From an uncultured Methylocystaceae bacterium (lineage in GTDB: Bacteria; Pseudomonadota; Alphaproteobacteria; Rhizobiales; Beijerinckiaceae), in NCBI GenBank assembly GCA_903870245.1, contig CAIQCB010000062.1:62001-126000 (forward strand): a stretch of DNA of 64,000 nucleotides, given 5' to 3'. The notes beneath the pieces were generated by a model. It ran no database searches. It had not been told where the DNA came from and was given only the letters and a program-made list of their open reading frames with translations. Positions 25,564 through 34,279 of the stretch are shown in pieces; position 1 is the first letter of the stretch, and each line of letters begins with the position of its first letter. A program made the position numbers and the translations under genes.

Positions 25564-26649
25564 TCAGGCGATTGCGCGTTCTGCGCCGGCGAGACGATCA
25601 AAAATCGCCAGCGCAAGCGCCTTTTTATCAAAATTGAAAACCTCCGTTTCACGCGCGAGCGCATGAATCTCGTCCCAGGCGCGGGCGAAACCGGCAAGCT
25701 GGGCCGGCGAAGCCCCAGCGCCGGCGAGGGTGCGCACTCGCCGGTCCATGTGGCGTTGCAGGGCGCGCATGAAGGTTTCGTAAGCGGCTTCGTTATCGCG
25801 ACCGGTCAGCTTGTCGGCCAGCATATGGACGCCAATCCAATCAATTTGCGGCAGGCGTTCGAAGAGTTTCGCAATCGTGGCGTCGAAGGCGAGCGCATCG
25901 CCATCAAGCAATCGCAACGCCTCCCGCACCGATCCTTCGGCGCGCGCTGCGGCGGCCTTGATTTCTTGCGCCGGACGAAGGGACCATGGCGCTCCGAGCG
26001 CGTCAATGGCATCAATGATCTCTATCTCCGACAAGCCGCCAAGCATGAGTTTGCGACAGCGCGAACGGATTGTTGGCAGAATGCGACCCGGCTGGTGCGC
26101 AATCAGCAGAAACAGCGATCGCGCCGGAGGCTCCTCGATCGACTTCAATAAGGCGTTGGCGGCGGAACGATTAAGGTCATCCGCGCAATCGACGATGCAA
26201 ACCCGCCAGCCGCCGGTCCCTGACGCCTGATGAAAAGCGTTGATCGCCTTGCGCACATCGTCAACGCGAATTTCGGTGAAATGTTTTCCCGGTTTCGTTT
26301 TATCGTTCCACTCGCGACGCAGGAGAAACATATCGGCCAGAGCCAGTGACGCGATGCGACGCGCCGCCGGATGATCTTCCGGAACCGAGAGATCGGCGAC
26401 GCCTTGCACAAGCGCCGCCGCTGGATCGGGATTCGCCAGTAGGAAGCGCGCAAGCCGCCAGGCCAGCGTCGCCTTGCCGACGCCCTCCGGTCCGCCAAGA
26501 ATCCAGGCCTGCGCCATGCGATTGCGACGATAGGCGTCAAGCAATTCATGCTCGGCGGCGGCGTGGCCAAAGAGCTTTTGCGTAACGCGCGGATGAGGCG
26601 CGTCTCCGAAACGATCGCTTTCAGGCGTTTCGACAAAATCGCGGCTCAT
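25564..26649 (-). CDS. holB: DNA polymerase III subunit delta' (clamp loader)
   Basis: A 361-residue AAA+ clamp-loader subunit. The P-loop-like segment GGPEGVGKAT is at 52-61 and the family segment VDCADDLNRSAANALLKSIEEPP is followed by the sensor region IAHQPGRILPTIRSRCR. The delta' subunit opens the sliding clamp with tau/gamma and delta. It follows tmk with a four-base overlap, the typical alphaproteobacterial order rlpA-dac-tmk-holB. The metG gene often found next is absent; convergent ilvD takes that place. Confidence 0.93.
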   Translation of the reverse strand: MSRDFVETPESDRFGDAPHPRVTQKLFGHAAAEHELLDAYRRNRMAQAWILGGPEGVGKATLAWRLARFLLANPDPAAALVQGVADLSVPEDHPAARRIASLALADMFLLRREWNDKTKPGKHFTEIRVDDVRKAINAFHQASGTGGWRVCIVDCADDLNRSAANALLKSIEEPPARSLFLLIAHQPGRILPTIRSRCRKLMLGGLSEIEIIDAIDALGAPWSLRPAQEIKAAAARAEGSVREALRLLDGDALAFDATIAKLFERLPQIDWIGVHMLADKLTGRDNEAAYETFMRALQRHMDRRVRTLAGAGASPAQLAGFARAWDEIHALARETEVFNFDKKALALAIFDRLAGAERAIA

Positions 26650-27320
26650 TGGGCGGCCATTCGTCTGACGCCATCCACCAAACGGACCGCGATCAGGTCA
26701 CGAATGGTCTGCGACACCTCCGCAACCGAACGCGTCGCGTCAATCACACAGCAACGAAGCGGATGACGCGCGGCGATATCGAGAAAGGCGTCGCGCAAGG
26801 AACGGTGAAAATCTATATTCTCCGCCTCGAAACGATCGACATTGACGCCGATCTGGCGGCGCGCAGCAGCGCGCGCCAGTCCTGTTTCCGGCGGCAAGTC
26901 CAGGATGAAGGTGAGATCCGGCGCAGTGGCGCCGACGGCGGCGCGTTCGAGTAAATCAATATCGCGCCGGGAAACGCCGCCGCGAGCGCCCTGATAGGCG
27001 CGGGTAGAGTCCGCGAAGCGGTCGCTGAGCACCCAGCCGCCCCGCGCAAGGGTCGGTTCAATGAGCCTGTCGACATGATCGATACGCGCGGCCGAAAAAA
27101 GCGTGGCTTCGGCGAGTGGGCCCAGCGAGGCGATTTTTCCCGAGAGTAAAATCTCTCGCAATCGCTCCGCCTTCGGCGTACCGCCTGGTTCGCGCGTCGA
27201 CGTGACATCAACGCCGCCGTCACGAAGATGTCTCGCCAGAAGTTCGATCTGTGTCGATTTACCAGCGCCCTCGCCACCCTCAAAGGTAATGAACCTGCCC
27301 CTGTGCGACCCGCCGATCAT
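26646..27320 (-). CDS. tmk: Thymidylate kinase
   Basis: Tmk phosphorylates dTMP to dTDP. The 224-residue protein has the P-loop FEGGEGAGKST (13-23), the DR-Y motif in SDRFADSTRAYQGA and the lid/substrate region ERAAVGATAPDLTFILDLPPETGLARAAAR. Start and stop overlap neighbours (four bases each), so it is coupled to both the carboxypeptidase-like gene upstream and holB downstream. Confidence 0.95.
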   Translation of the reverse strand: MIGGSHRGRFITFEGGEGAGKSTQIELLARHLRDGGVDVTSTREPGGTPKAERLREILLSGKIASLGPLAEATLFSAARIDHVDRLIEPTLARGGWVLSDRFADSTRAYQGARGGVSRRDIDLLERAAVGATAPDLTFILDLPPETGLARAAARRQIGVNVDRFEAENIDFHRSLRDAFLDIAARHPLRCCVIDATRSVAEVSQTIRDLIAVRLVDGVRRMAAQ

Positions 27321-28513
27321 TTTTTACCGGCCAATTTCTGATAAAGTGCTCCGGCGGCGAGTTCGTAGAGCGCATCGAAAAACCGTCCCGTCAAGGAACC
27401 ATTGTCAATAGTTTCCGCCGTTTGCAGGGATTGGGTAAGCGCTAGCGCATCGCCGCGACGGATTTCCAGTCTACCGACTGGCGCGCCGGCGGCGACAGGC
27501 GCCATCACCGGGCCTTCGTATAAGATCTTTCCGGTAAGTTTCGTTTCGCCCGATCGAGGCAAAAGCATGCGCACGTCGGTCTTAGACGTCAGGGACACCG
27601 AGCTGCGCGCTCCCCCGTAAACGACCGCCAGACCAATTGGATCGCCGGCCTTGAACAACACTCTCTCTTCGAAACTCCGGAACCCCCATTGCAGAAGTTT
27701 CTGGGCCTCGTCGGCTCGTTCTTTTGCTGTTTTGGCGCCGAAGACGGCGACGATCAGACGTCGTCCGTCCTGAGTTGCGGAGCCGACAAGGTTGAAAGTC
27801 GAAGCATCGGAAGCCCCGGCGACCAGGCCATCCGCTGCGGGGCTGAGAGTCAGCAGCGGGTTACGATTCTGTTGACGAATTTTGTTGAAGGTAAATTCCT
27901 TCTCGCCAAAGTAATGATAATACTGCGGATAGGCGGATATGACATGCGCGGCGAGGCGGGCCATATCGCGAACGGTTACTTTTTGTTCGTTGCTTTCCTT
28001 GCCCCAAGGACTGGCGAAGCGCGAACGTCCAAGACCCAGTTCGGCGGCGCGCTTGTTCATCCGCGCGACAAACGCGTCTTCGGAGCCGGCGACGCCTTCC
28101 GCCAGCACGAGCGCCGCGTCATTTCCGGACACGACCAGCAATCCCCTGAGAAGTTCATCGACCGAGGCCGTGCTTTTGACAGGCAGAAACATCGCCGCAC
28201 CGCCGGATGGGGCGCCGCCGTTACGCCAGGCGTAATCTGAGACCGGAAGCTTGTCGCTCAGTTGCAATCGGCCTGCGGCCAATTCGGCAAAGATCAGCTC
28301 TGCCGTCAGAATCTTGACTATCGCGCCCGGCGCCGCCGGCGCATCGGCGGCTTTCTCGAAAAGCGCCGTATTGGTGCCGGCGTCGATTAAAATCGCGTTG
28401 GGAACGCTGGTTTGCATGTCCTGGGCGCTGGCGATTGACGCACAGGACGACAACAGGAGCGCCAATGCGAAGCTCAGGGAAGATGCAAGGAAATTTATCA
28501 AGGGAGAGCGCAT
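27317..28513 (-). CDS. D-Ala-D-Ala carboxypeptidase (PBP5/DacA-type) homologue with lost catalytic motifs
   Basis: A 398-residue exported protein of the serine peptidase S11 family. The signal segment is at about 8-30; LLSSC is lipobox-like. The fold is recognisable, including the C-terminal PBP5 beta domain (about 285-355) and an amphipathic C-terminal helix. The catalytic SxxK motif reads GAIVK (Ala64 instead of Ser, codon at 28322-28324), and KTG reads VAG (231-233, codons at 27815-27823). Only SGN (129-131) is intact. As written it cannot form the acyl-enzyme, so it is probably a pseudo-enzyme that binds or scaffolds rather than a carboxypeptidase. The frame is uninterrupted and it is coupled to tmk, so it is kept under selection. 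Confidence 0.88.
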   Translation of the reverse strand: MRSPLINFLASSLSFALALLLSSCASIASAQDMQTSVPNAILIDAGTNTALFEKAADAPAAPGAIVKILTAELIFAELAAGRLQLSDKLPVSDYAWRNGGAPSGGAAMFLPVKSTASVDELLRGLLVVSGNDAALVLAEGVAGSEDAFVARMNKRAAELGLGRSRFASPWGKESNEQKVTVRDMARLAAHVISAYPQYYHYFGEKEFTFNKIRQQNRNPLLTLSPAADGLVAGASDASTFNLVGSATQDGRRLIVAVFGAKTAKERADEAQKLLQWGFRSFEERVLFKAGDPIGLAVVYGGARSSVSLTSKTDVRMLLPRSGETKLTGKILYEGPVMAPVAAGAPVGRLEIRRGDALALTQSLQTAETIDNGSLTGRFFDALYELAAGALYQKLAGKK

Positions 28514-28593
28514 TCCGGTGGCCCCGCGACCCCTGCGTCACAAACCTCAACCATTACGCCCATCATAATGAATTGCAATCGACACGCTGCAAA

Positions 28594-29427
28594 CTAGCGC
28601 GCGCGGCTCTCGCTCTCGGCGCCCTCGACTGAAGCGGTGTTGGGGATAACGGGAGTTTCGTTGGTGGTATCCGGGCCGGCATAGGCGAGCGGGGCGTTTT
28701 CCGGCTCAAGCGCCGCAGCGGCGACGCGGCTCGGCGCCACATCCCTCAAGGCGGTCATGACAGGTTCTTCGCCGTCAAGGCTCGCCGGTTCGCTCTCGCG
28801 CAGTGTAGCCAGCAGCCTGGCGTCTTCGTCGCCGCCTAGATCGGCTTTCCCGATCCATTCGACCTTTACTTTCGCCGTGCCGGCGGCTTTGAAGTCCAGC
28901 GCCTCGGCGGTGCGTTGCGAGACGTCCATCACCCGACCGCCATGATAGGGGCCACGGTCATTGACGCGAACTATGATCGAGCGATCGTTTTTCAGATTAG
29001 TGACGCGCGCATAGCTGGGCAGCGGCATGGTCGGATGAGCGGCGGTGATCGATGTGCGGTCGAAGACTTCGCCATTGGCCGTCCGCCGACCATGAAAATC
29101 CGAACCGTACCATGAGGCCATGCCGACGGCGCTAAAGGGTTTCTCGCTTGGATAATAGGTTTTGCCGGCAATCCTGTAGGGTTTGCCTACCATATAATTG
29201 CCGCCGCCTTTCGGGGCCGCTTCGCCGTCGGCGATAACGCGCGGACTGGTCTTTACGCCGTATTTTGTGTTGAATTTACCGGTCGTCGCCAGTCCCGCAT
29301 AATAAGGCGTTGGGTCAGAGGTCGAGGCGCAGCCCGTGAGGGCCAGGGCGGCAAAAAAGACCGGAATTTTCAAGAAGCGCGAGGACTGCGGAAAAAGAGA
29401 GCGGAGCTGGTCTCGAAACACGCGCAT
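28594..29427 (-). CDS. rlpA: RlpA-type septal lytic transglycosylase lipoprotein
   Basis: A 277-residue RlpA. The N-terminal lipoprotein signal is FLKIPVFFAALALTGCAS. The double-psi beta-barrel has ASWYGSDFHGRRTANGEVFD, ITAAHPTMPLPSYARVTN and VRVNDRGPYHGGRVMDVS; the Glu, His and Asp linked to catalysis in RlpA are present. No C-terminal SPOR domain is visible; the last ~80 residues are low-complexity. RlpA cleaves glycan strands lacking stem peptides. The frame is open to 29505 through an in-frame repeat, but the ATG at 29427 has AAGGA at good spacing and gives a proper signal peptide. It is followed by the dac-like gene after 80 bp. Confidence 0.9.
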   Translation of the reverse strand: MRVFRDQLRSLFPQSSRFLKIPVFFAALALTGCASTSDPTPYYAGLATTGKFNTKYGVKTSPRVIADGEAAPKGGGNYMVGKPYRIAGKTYYPSEKPFSAVGMASWYGSDFHGRRTANGEVFDRTSITAAHPTMPLPSYARVTNLKNDRSIIVRVNDRGPYHGGRVMDVSQRTAEALDFKAAGTAKVKVEWIGKADLGGDEDARLLATLRESEPASLDGEEPVMTALRDVAPSRVAAAALEPENAPLAYAGPDTTNETPVIPNTASVEGAESESRAR

Positions 29428-29461
29428 CAAACTTTTCCTTCGCCCCGCCGGCACGTGGCCC

Positions 29462-29515
29462 TGTTGCATCGCATCGACTTGTTGCATCGAATGGACTTGT
29501 TGCATCGAATGTCCA
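29462..29515. repeat. Three tandem 18-bp units upstream of rlpA
   Basis: Units at 29462-29479, 29480-29497 and 29498-29515 share tgttgcatcg-atg-act, the third with a diverged end. On the rlpA strand each unit reads ATGCAACA and, because 18 is a multiple of three, all three ATGs are in frame with rlpA. They lie 35 to 88 bases upstream of the preferred start. Confidence 0.85.
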
Positions 29516-29657
29516 AACGCCCTGTTAACGGCTCACGGCATCGCCGCTCTGGTCCCGGAGGAGGCGGTTGGATTCGGACGAAAATGCGGCTTTGGATGTC
29601 AACGACAGGCGTCCCAGCCGATTTGCAGGAGGACTGTGGCTCAGGCGCCACAGGAGA

Positions 29658-31460
29658 TCAGGTCGCCCTGGCCAGGTCGACGATGACGCATTGCGGACGC
29701 TCGATCCCCCGAAAATAGTTGGGCGAGATCCTGACCGCGACATGAAACAGGTCGCCGCGTCCACGCGTCAGGGTTTCGCCTAATGGCGTTCCAACGGCCC
29801 GAAACGCCATTGCCTCTGTGCTGGCGCCATCTGCAGACCGGAGCCGCGCTCGTAAATGCGTTTCGCCGACCTTCATCGCATCGACAAGCCGTTGCTCGGG
29901 CAGGACGAAAACAGGCTCCGGGTTGCCCTGTCCAAACGGTCCGGCCTTTTCCAATCGCCGCAAAAGGTCGTGATTGACGCCGCGTCCGGAGACCGCGCCG
30001 TCGATAACCAGTGCGTCATGCGCCAGCGTCGCCTCGACGCCTTCAATCAGGTTGTCGTTCATAAAAGAGCGAAATCCGTCAAGCTGGGCGCGGTTGAGGG
30101 TGACGCCGGCGGCCATGGCGTGACCGCCGCCCTTCTCAACCAGCCCGAGTTCGACGCATCGTCTAACTGCGCGACCGATATCGACGCCTCCTAAACTTCT
30201 ACCTGAAGATGTTCCTTTTTCTCCATTAAAAGCAATGGCAAATGATGGCAAATTAAATCTTTCCTTGAGGCGACTGGCGATAAGGCCGACAACACCGGGA
30301 TGCCAATTTTCGCCGGCGACGACAAGGCAGCCTGGTCGGTTGGTTGTGGTCAATTCAACCTCAGCCAACGCAATGGCCTCCTCCAATGTCCTGGTCTCGA
30401 TGACGCGTCGGTCGGCGTTCAGGCGATCCAGCTCCATCGCGAGCCGCGCCGCCTCGGCGGGGTCAGAGAGGGTCAGCAGACGCGCGCCAAGACTAGCGTC
30501 GCCGATCCGGCCGCCTGCATTGATCCTTGGCCCCAGCGCAAAGCCGAGATGCGAGGCTCGCACAGGCCCTTCCAGCCGGGCGGCCTGGATCAGCGCCGAC
30601 AGACCGACTCGCCCTCGGCCCTGCATGACCTGAAGACCCTTGACGACGAAGGCCCTGTTAAGTCCGGTCAACGGAGCAACGTCGGCCACCGTCGCCAACG
30701 CGACCAGGTCAAGCTCCGCCAGAAGGTCGGGCGGCGGGCGCGCCGGCGTCCACCACTCTCGTCGGCGCAATTCGCGAGTTAAGGCAACCAGGGCGAGGAA
30801 AACCACGCCGGCGGCGCACAGACCGCCCTGACCGGAGAGATCGTCCTGGCGATTGGGATTGACGACAATGCCTTCGGGGAGCTCGATCGGCGCCTGGTGG
30901 TGATCGAGAACGATGGCGTCCATGCCCTGAGCCCGCGCCTCGGCCAGCGCGGCATGGCTGGTCGTGCCGCAATCGACCGTGACCAGAACAGTCGCGCCCT
31001 GCCCTGCGAGGGTTCGGATCGCCTCGACGTTTGGACCATATCCCTCGAAAATTCTGTCCGGGATGTGCAGCAGCGGTTCCGGCGCGCCGGCGGCGCGCCA
31101 GTAATCGACCAAAAGGGCGCCCGAACAGGCGCCATCGACGTCGTAATCCCCGAAGATGGCGACCGACTGGCTCTCTTGAATGGCGTCGGCCAGCCGCGTG
31201 ACGGCGGCGTCCATGTCGCGAAGACAGGAGGGATCAGGCATCAGCGCGCGCAGGGTAGGATCGAGATATTGAGCCGCCGAGGCGGCGTTGACGCCACGAC
31301 CGGCGATAATGCGGGCAGTGAGATCGTCGACGCCATGCGCTTGCGATAAAGACAGCGCAATCGCCTCGCCGAAGCCGTCCAGCCGGGCGCGCCATGGCCG
31401 ACCGAGAATGGAGCGTTCGACGCCGAGATAGGCCGGGCCGTGCGCGTGAGGAATCGTCAT
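29658..31460 (-). CDS. recJ: Single-stranded-DNA-specific exonuclease RecJ
   Basis: RecJ is a 5'-3' ssDNA exonuclease of recombination and mismatch repair. The 600-residue DHH-family protein shows FGDYDVDGACSGAL (103-116), TVDCGTTS, VLDHHQAP (DHH at 186-188) and the C-terminal DHHA1 motif GGGHAMAAGVT. Length is normal. A 7-bp hairpin CTGTGGC/GCCACAG just after the stop (about 29635-29654) could help end the message. It lies upstream of rlpA on the same strand and is divergent from the epimerase-like gene. Confidence 0.95.
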   Translation of the reverse strand: MTIPHAHGPAYLGVERSILGRPWRARLDGFGEAIALSLSQAHGVDDLTARIIAGRGVNAASAAQYLDPTLRALMPDPSCLRDMDAAVTRLADAIQESQSVAIFGDYDVDGACSGALLVDYWRAAGAPEPLLHIPDRIFEGYGPNVEAIRTLAGQGATVLVTVDCGTTSHAALAEARAQGMDAIVLDHHQAPIELPEGIVVNPNRQDDLSGQGGLCAAGVVFLALVALTRELRRREWWTPARPPPDLLAELDLVALATVADVAPLTGLNRAFVVKGLQVMQGRGRVGLSALIQAARLEGPVRASHLGFALGPRINAGGRIGDASLGARLLTLSDPAEAARLAMELDRLNADRRVIETRTLEEAIALAEVELTTTNRPGCLVVAGENWHPGVVGLIASRLKERFNLPSFAIAFNGEKGTSSGRSLGGVDIGRAVRRCVELGLVEKGGGHAMAAGVTLNRAQLDGFRSFMNDNLIEGVEATLAHDALVIDGAVSGRGVNHDLLRRLEKAGPFGQGNPEPVFVLPEQRLVDAMKVGETHLRARLRSADGASTEAMAFRAVGTPLGETLTRGRGDLFHVAVRISPNYFRGIERPQCVIVDLARAT

Positions 31461-31587
31461 TCGGGCAGTTTACTCCCTGCTGTGCGGCGCAGGGAGGAAA
31501 ACATTGGGTTTCCCTGCCGCCCGTTCAAACCTGTGTTTGTTGTCGCTCGTGACTGCCCGATCGCCCTCGTACGGCTAAATTGAGGGG

Positions 31588-32463
31588 ATGGACGAAACGA
31601 TTCTTCTCACCCGCCCCGACGGCGACCTGGTCGAAATCTTGCCGCTCGGCGCAGAACTCCATCGCTGGCGGGCGCGCGGCGTCGAATTGATCCGGGAGCT
31701 TGACGAAACCGTCTGGGATCGCACCGCCCCGGTGCTTTTTCCGGTTGTTGGCTGGACACGGAACGGCGAGGTTCGCGTGGATGGCCAGACCTATCCGCTT
31801 GGCTTGCATGGTTTCGCCTGGCGCAAGCGTTTCGCCGTCGCAGACCGGCGCGAGGATTTTCTGAGGCTCATCCTGACCGACGACAACGAAACCCGGGCTC
31901 TCTATCCTTTCCACTTTCGCTTCGAGGCGACGTTTCGTCTCGGCGACGGATGGCTGGAGAACGCGCTGATTGTGATCAATACCGGCGCCCGCCCCCTGCC
32001 CTACGCCTGCGGCTTGCATCCCGGATTCCGCTGGCCTTTCGCCGGTTCGACCGCGCGGCATTCGATCCGCTTCGAAAAAGCCGAACGTCAAACTGTTCCG
32101 GTTATCGCGACGGGCGGACTTTTTTCGCAGGCGACGCGGGCCATCCCACTCGAGGGCGACACACTGCCACTGGAGCCATCGTATTTCGCCAGCGACGCGC
32201 TTTGTTTCCTGAACATCGAGAGCAAGAGCCTTGTCTATGACAACGGCGCGGGCGCCCGGCTGCATGTGGCGCTGGAGGATTTCCCTCATGCCGGCTTATG
32301 GACGCGTCCGCCTGCGCCATATCTTTGCATCGAACCATGGACCGGACATGGCGACCCGGTGGATTTTGCCGGCGACCTCCGTGACAAACCCTCCATGCGG
32401 ATGCTGGAGCCCGGCGCCGTCGCCCGTCACGCAGCGACTTTCGCTCTTGAGGGAGAAATCTAA
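31588..32463 (+). CDS. Aldose 1-epimerase-family protein
   Basis: A 291-residue galactose-mutarotase-fold protein. Visible are LPLGAELHRWRARGVELI, APVLFPVVGWTRNGEV, YPLGLHGFAWRKRF (His for catalysis) and LHPGFRWPF (second His), ending with CIEPWTGHGDPVDF. This pattern is closer to the aldose-epimerase subgroup that includes YeaD and LacX-like proteins than to classical GalM. The sugar is unknown. It is divergent from recJ and followed by the cysteine synthase gene after 104 bp. Confidence 0.87.
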   Translation: MDETILLTRPDGDLVEILPLGAELHRWRARGVELIRELDETVWDRTAPVLFPVVGWTRNGEVRVDGQTYPLGLHGFAWRKRFAVADRREDFLRLILTDDNETRALYPFHFRFEATFRLGDGWLENALIVINTGARPLPYACGLHPGFRWPFAGSTARHSIRFEKAERQTVPVIATGGLFSQATRAIPLEGDTLPLEPSYFASDALCFLNIESKSLVYDNGAGARLHVALEDFPHAGLWTRPPAPYLCIEPWTGHGDPVDFAGDLRDKPSMRMLEPGAVARHAATFALEGEI

Positions 32464-32567
32464 CTCGACCACATGCGCGATTTAGGGAGTATTTTCCCTC
32501 CCCGGGGCGTTCAAATTCCGTCTGACATGTTTTACCAACTGTCGTTCGTCACTTTCAGGAACCGACT

Positions 32568-33608
32568 ATGACCATCGCCGCCAGCGTGATTGACGCCATC
32601 GGACGCACGCCTCTCATCGAACTCCGCGCCGCCTCGCAAGCGACGGGCTGCCGTATTCTAGGCAAGGCGGAATTCATGAACCCCGGCGGTTCGGTCAAGG
32701 ATCGCGCGGCGCTGTTCATTGTCAGGGACGCCATCGAGCGCGGCGCGCTGAAGCCCGGCGGAACGATTGTCGAGGGGACGGCGGGCAATACTGGCATCGG
32801 CATCGCGCTGGTCGCCAACGCAATGGGTTTTCGCACGGTAATCGTGATCCCCGAGACGCAAAGCCAGGAAAAGAAAGACATGCTGCGGCTCCAGGGCGCG
32901 CAGCTTGTCGAGGTGCCCGCAGTCCCCTACGCCAATCCCAATAATTACGTGAAAATTTCCGGGCGGATCGCCGAACGTTTGGCGAGGGAAGAGCCCGCCG
33001 GCGCAGTCTGGGCCAATCAATTCGATAATATCGCCAACCGTCAGGCGCATATCGACACAACTGGCCCCGAAATTTTTGAAGCGCTCGACGGCAAGGTCGA
33101 TGGGTTTGTATGCGCTTGCGGCACCGGCGGCACGCTCGCCGGCGTCGGCATGGCGCTGAAGGCGCGCAATCCGGAAATCCGGATCGGCCTTGCCGATCCC
33201 TTTGGCGCGGCGCTCTACTCTTATTACACCACCGGCGTTCTGAAGGCGGAGGGCTCGTCCATCACAGAGGGCATCGGACAGGGCCGCATCACCGCCAATC
33301 TCGAAAAGGCGCCTATCGACGTCGCCTATCAAATCCTGGATCGGGAAGCCCTCGATATCGTCTTCGCGCTGGCCCAGGACGAAGGCCTGCTGCTCGGCGG
33401 CTCGTCCGGAATCAACATTGCCGGCGCCATGCGGCTTGCCCGGGAACTTGGCCCCGGCCACACAATCGTGACGATCCTTTGCGACGGCGGGGCGCGTTAC
33501 GCGTCGAAACTGTTCAATGTCGAATTTCTGCGCAGCCAGAACCTGCCGACCCCGCCCTGGCTTGAAAACAGCGTTCGCATCGATCCGGGTTTCGTCGATC
33601 CGTCATAA
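32568..33608 (+). CDS. cysK: Cysteine synthase (O-acetylserine sulfhydrylase A type)
   Basis: A PLP enzyme making cysteine from O-acetylserine and sulfide. The 346-residue protein shows IGRTPLIELR, the PLP lysine K44 in NPGGSVKDRA, the substrate loop EGTAGNTGIGIA, the phosphate-binding CGTGGTLAGVG and GGSSGINIAGAM. It is about 30 residues longer than E. coli CysK owing to a C-terminal extension, as in some alphaproteobacterial forms. AGGA precedes the ATG. Its stop overlaps the mobA stop by six bases (TCATAA), a tight convergent pair. Confidence 0.93.
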   Translation: MTIAASVIDAIGRTPLIELRAASQATGCRILGKAEFMNPGGSVKDRAALFIVRDAIERGALKPGGTIVEGTAGNTGIGIALVANAMGFRTVIVIPETQSQEKKDMLRLQGAQLVEVPAVPYANPNNYVKISGRIAERLAREEPAGAVWANQFDNIANRQAHIDTTGPEIFEALDGKVDGFVCACGTGGTLAGVGMALKARNPEIRIGLADPFGAALYSYYTTGVLKAEGSSITEGIGQGRITANLEKAPIDVAYQILDREALDIVFALAQDEGLLLGGSSGINIAGAMRLARELGPGHTIVTILCDGGARYASKLFNVEFLRSQNLPTPPWLENSVRIDPGFVDPS

Positions 33609-34226
33609 AATCTGCGCGGCTATCGCGGCGGCTCTGGAAACGTCTTCGGGTCGGTTGACGTTGAAAAACGGATCGTAAGGAGAAACCGGCCATTCCACTT
33701 CGACATGGGCATGCCGGTCGATAAAGGCGGAAACCTTGCGCTCGCCCTCCTGTCTCAGCGCGGCGCGCAACGGCTCGCATAATGACAAATCCCACAGGGC
33801 GATGGCGTGATGCGTCCGCCCGCCTGAGGCCGCAACCGCGATGGCGGCGCCGGTTTTTTTAATGGCCGCCCTCAAGCGGGAAACAAGATCGTCCGGCGGA
33901 AACGGTGTATCGGAGGGGGCGCTGAGCAACAATCGGGCCTGCGGCCAATGGGCAATGGCGTAGTCCATTCCGGCGAGAACGCCCGCAAGCGGACCGGCAT
34001 AATCCTCGACGCTATCGGCCATGACCGGCAGGCCGAAGTCGACGAAGCGCGCAGGGTCGCCGTTGGCGTTGATCGCCAGATGCGCGCACTGGGGGGCGAG
34101 CCGCGCGATGGTGTGAGCGATCAGCGGCCGGCCGTAGAGCAATACAAGCGGCTTGTCGCCGCCGCCCATCCGGCGCGCGAGACCGCCGGCCAGCAGAACG
34201 CCGCAAACGGATGGTTCCGACGACAC
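33603..34226 (-). CDS. mobA: Molybdenum cofactor guanylyltransferase
   Basis: MobA links GMP to molybdopterin to form MGD, the cofactor of DMSO-reductase-family enzymes, many of which are Tat-exported. The 207-residue protein has the nucleotide-binding signature VLLAGGLARRMGGGDKPL at 10-27, NANGDPARF, and DTPFPPDDLVSRL. No mobB is fused. Other Moco steps (mog) occur near the right end of the window. Confidence 0.93.
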   Translation of the reverse strand: MSSEPSVCGVLLAGGLARRMGGGDKPLVLLYGRPLIAHTIARLAPQCAHLAINANGDPARFVDFGLPVMADSVEDYAGPLAGVLAGMDYAIAHWPQARLLLSAPSDTPFPPDDLVSRLRAAIKKTGAAIAVAASGGRTHHAIALWDLSLCEPLRAALRQEGERKVSAFIDRHAHVEVEWPVSPYDPFFNVNRPEDVSRAAAIAAQIL

Positions 34227-34279
34227 ACCGGGCCTCCTAAGGAATCAAAGTCGCAGACAGCGCGGCTGCTTCCACGACG

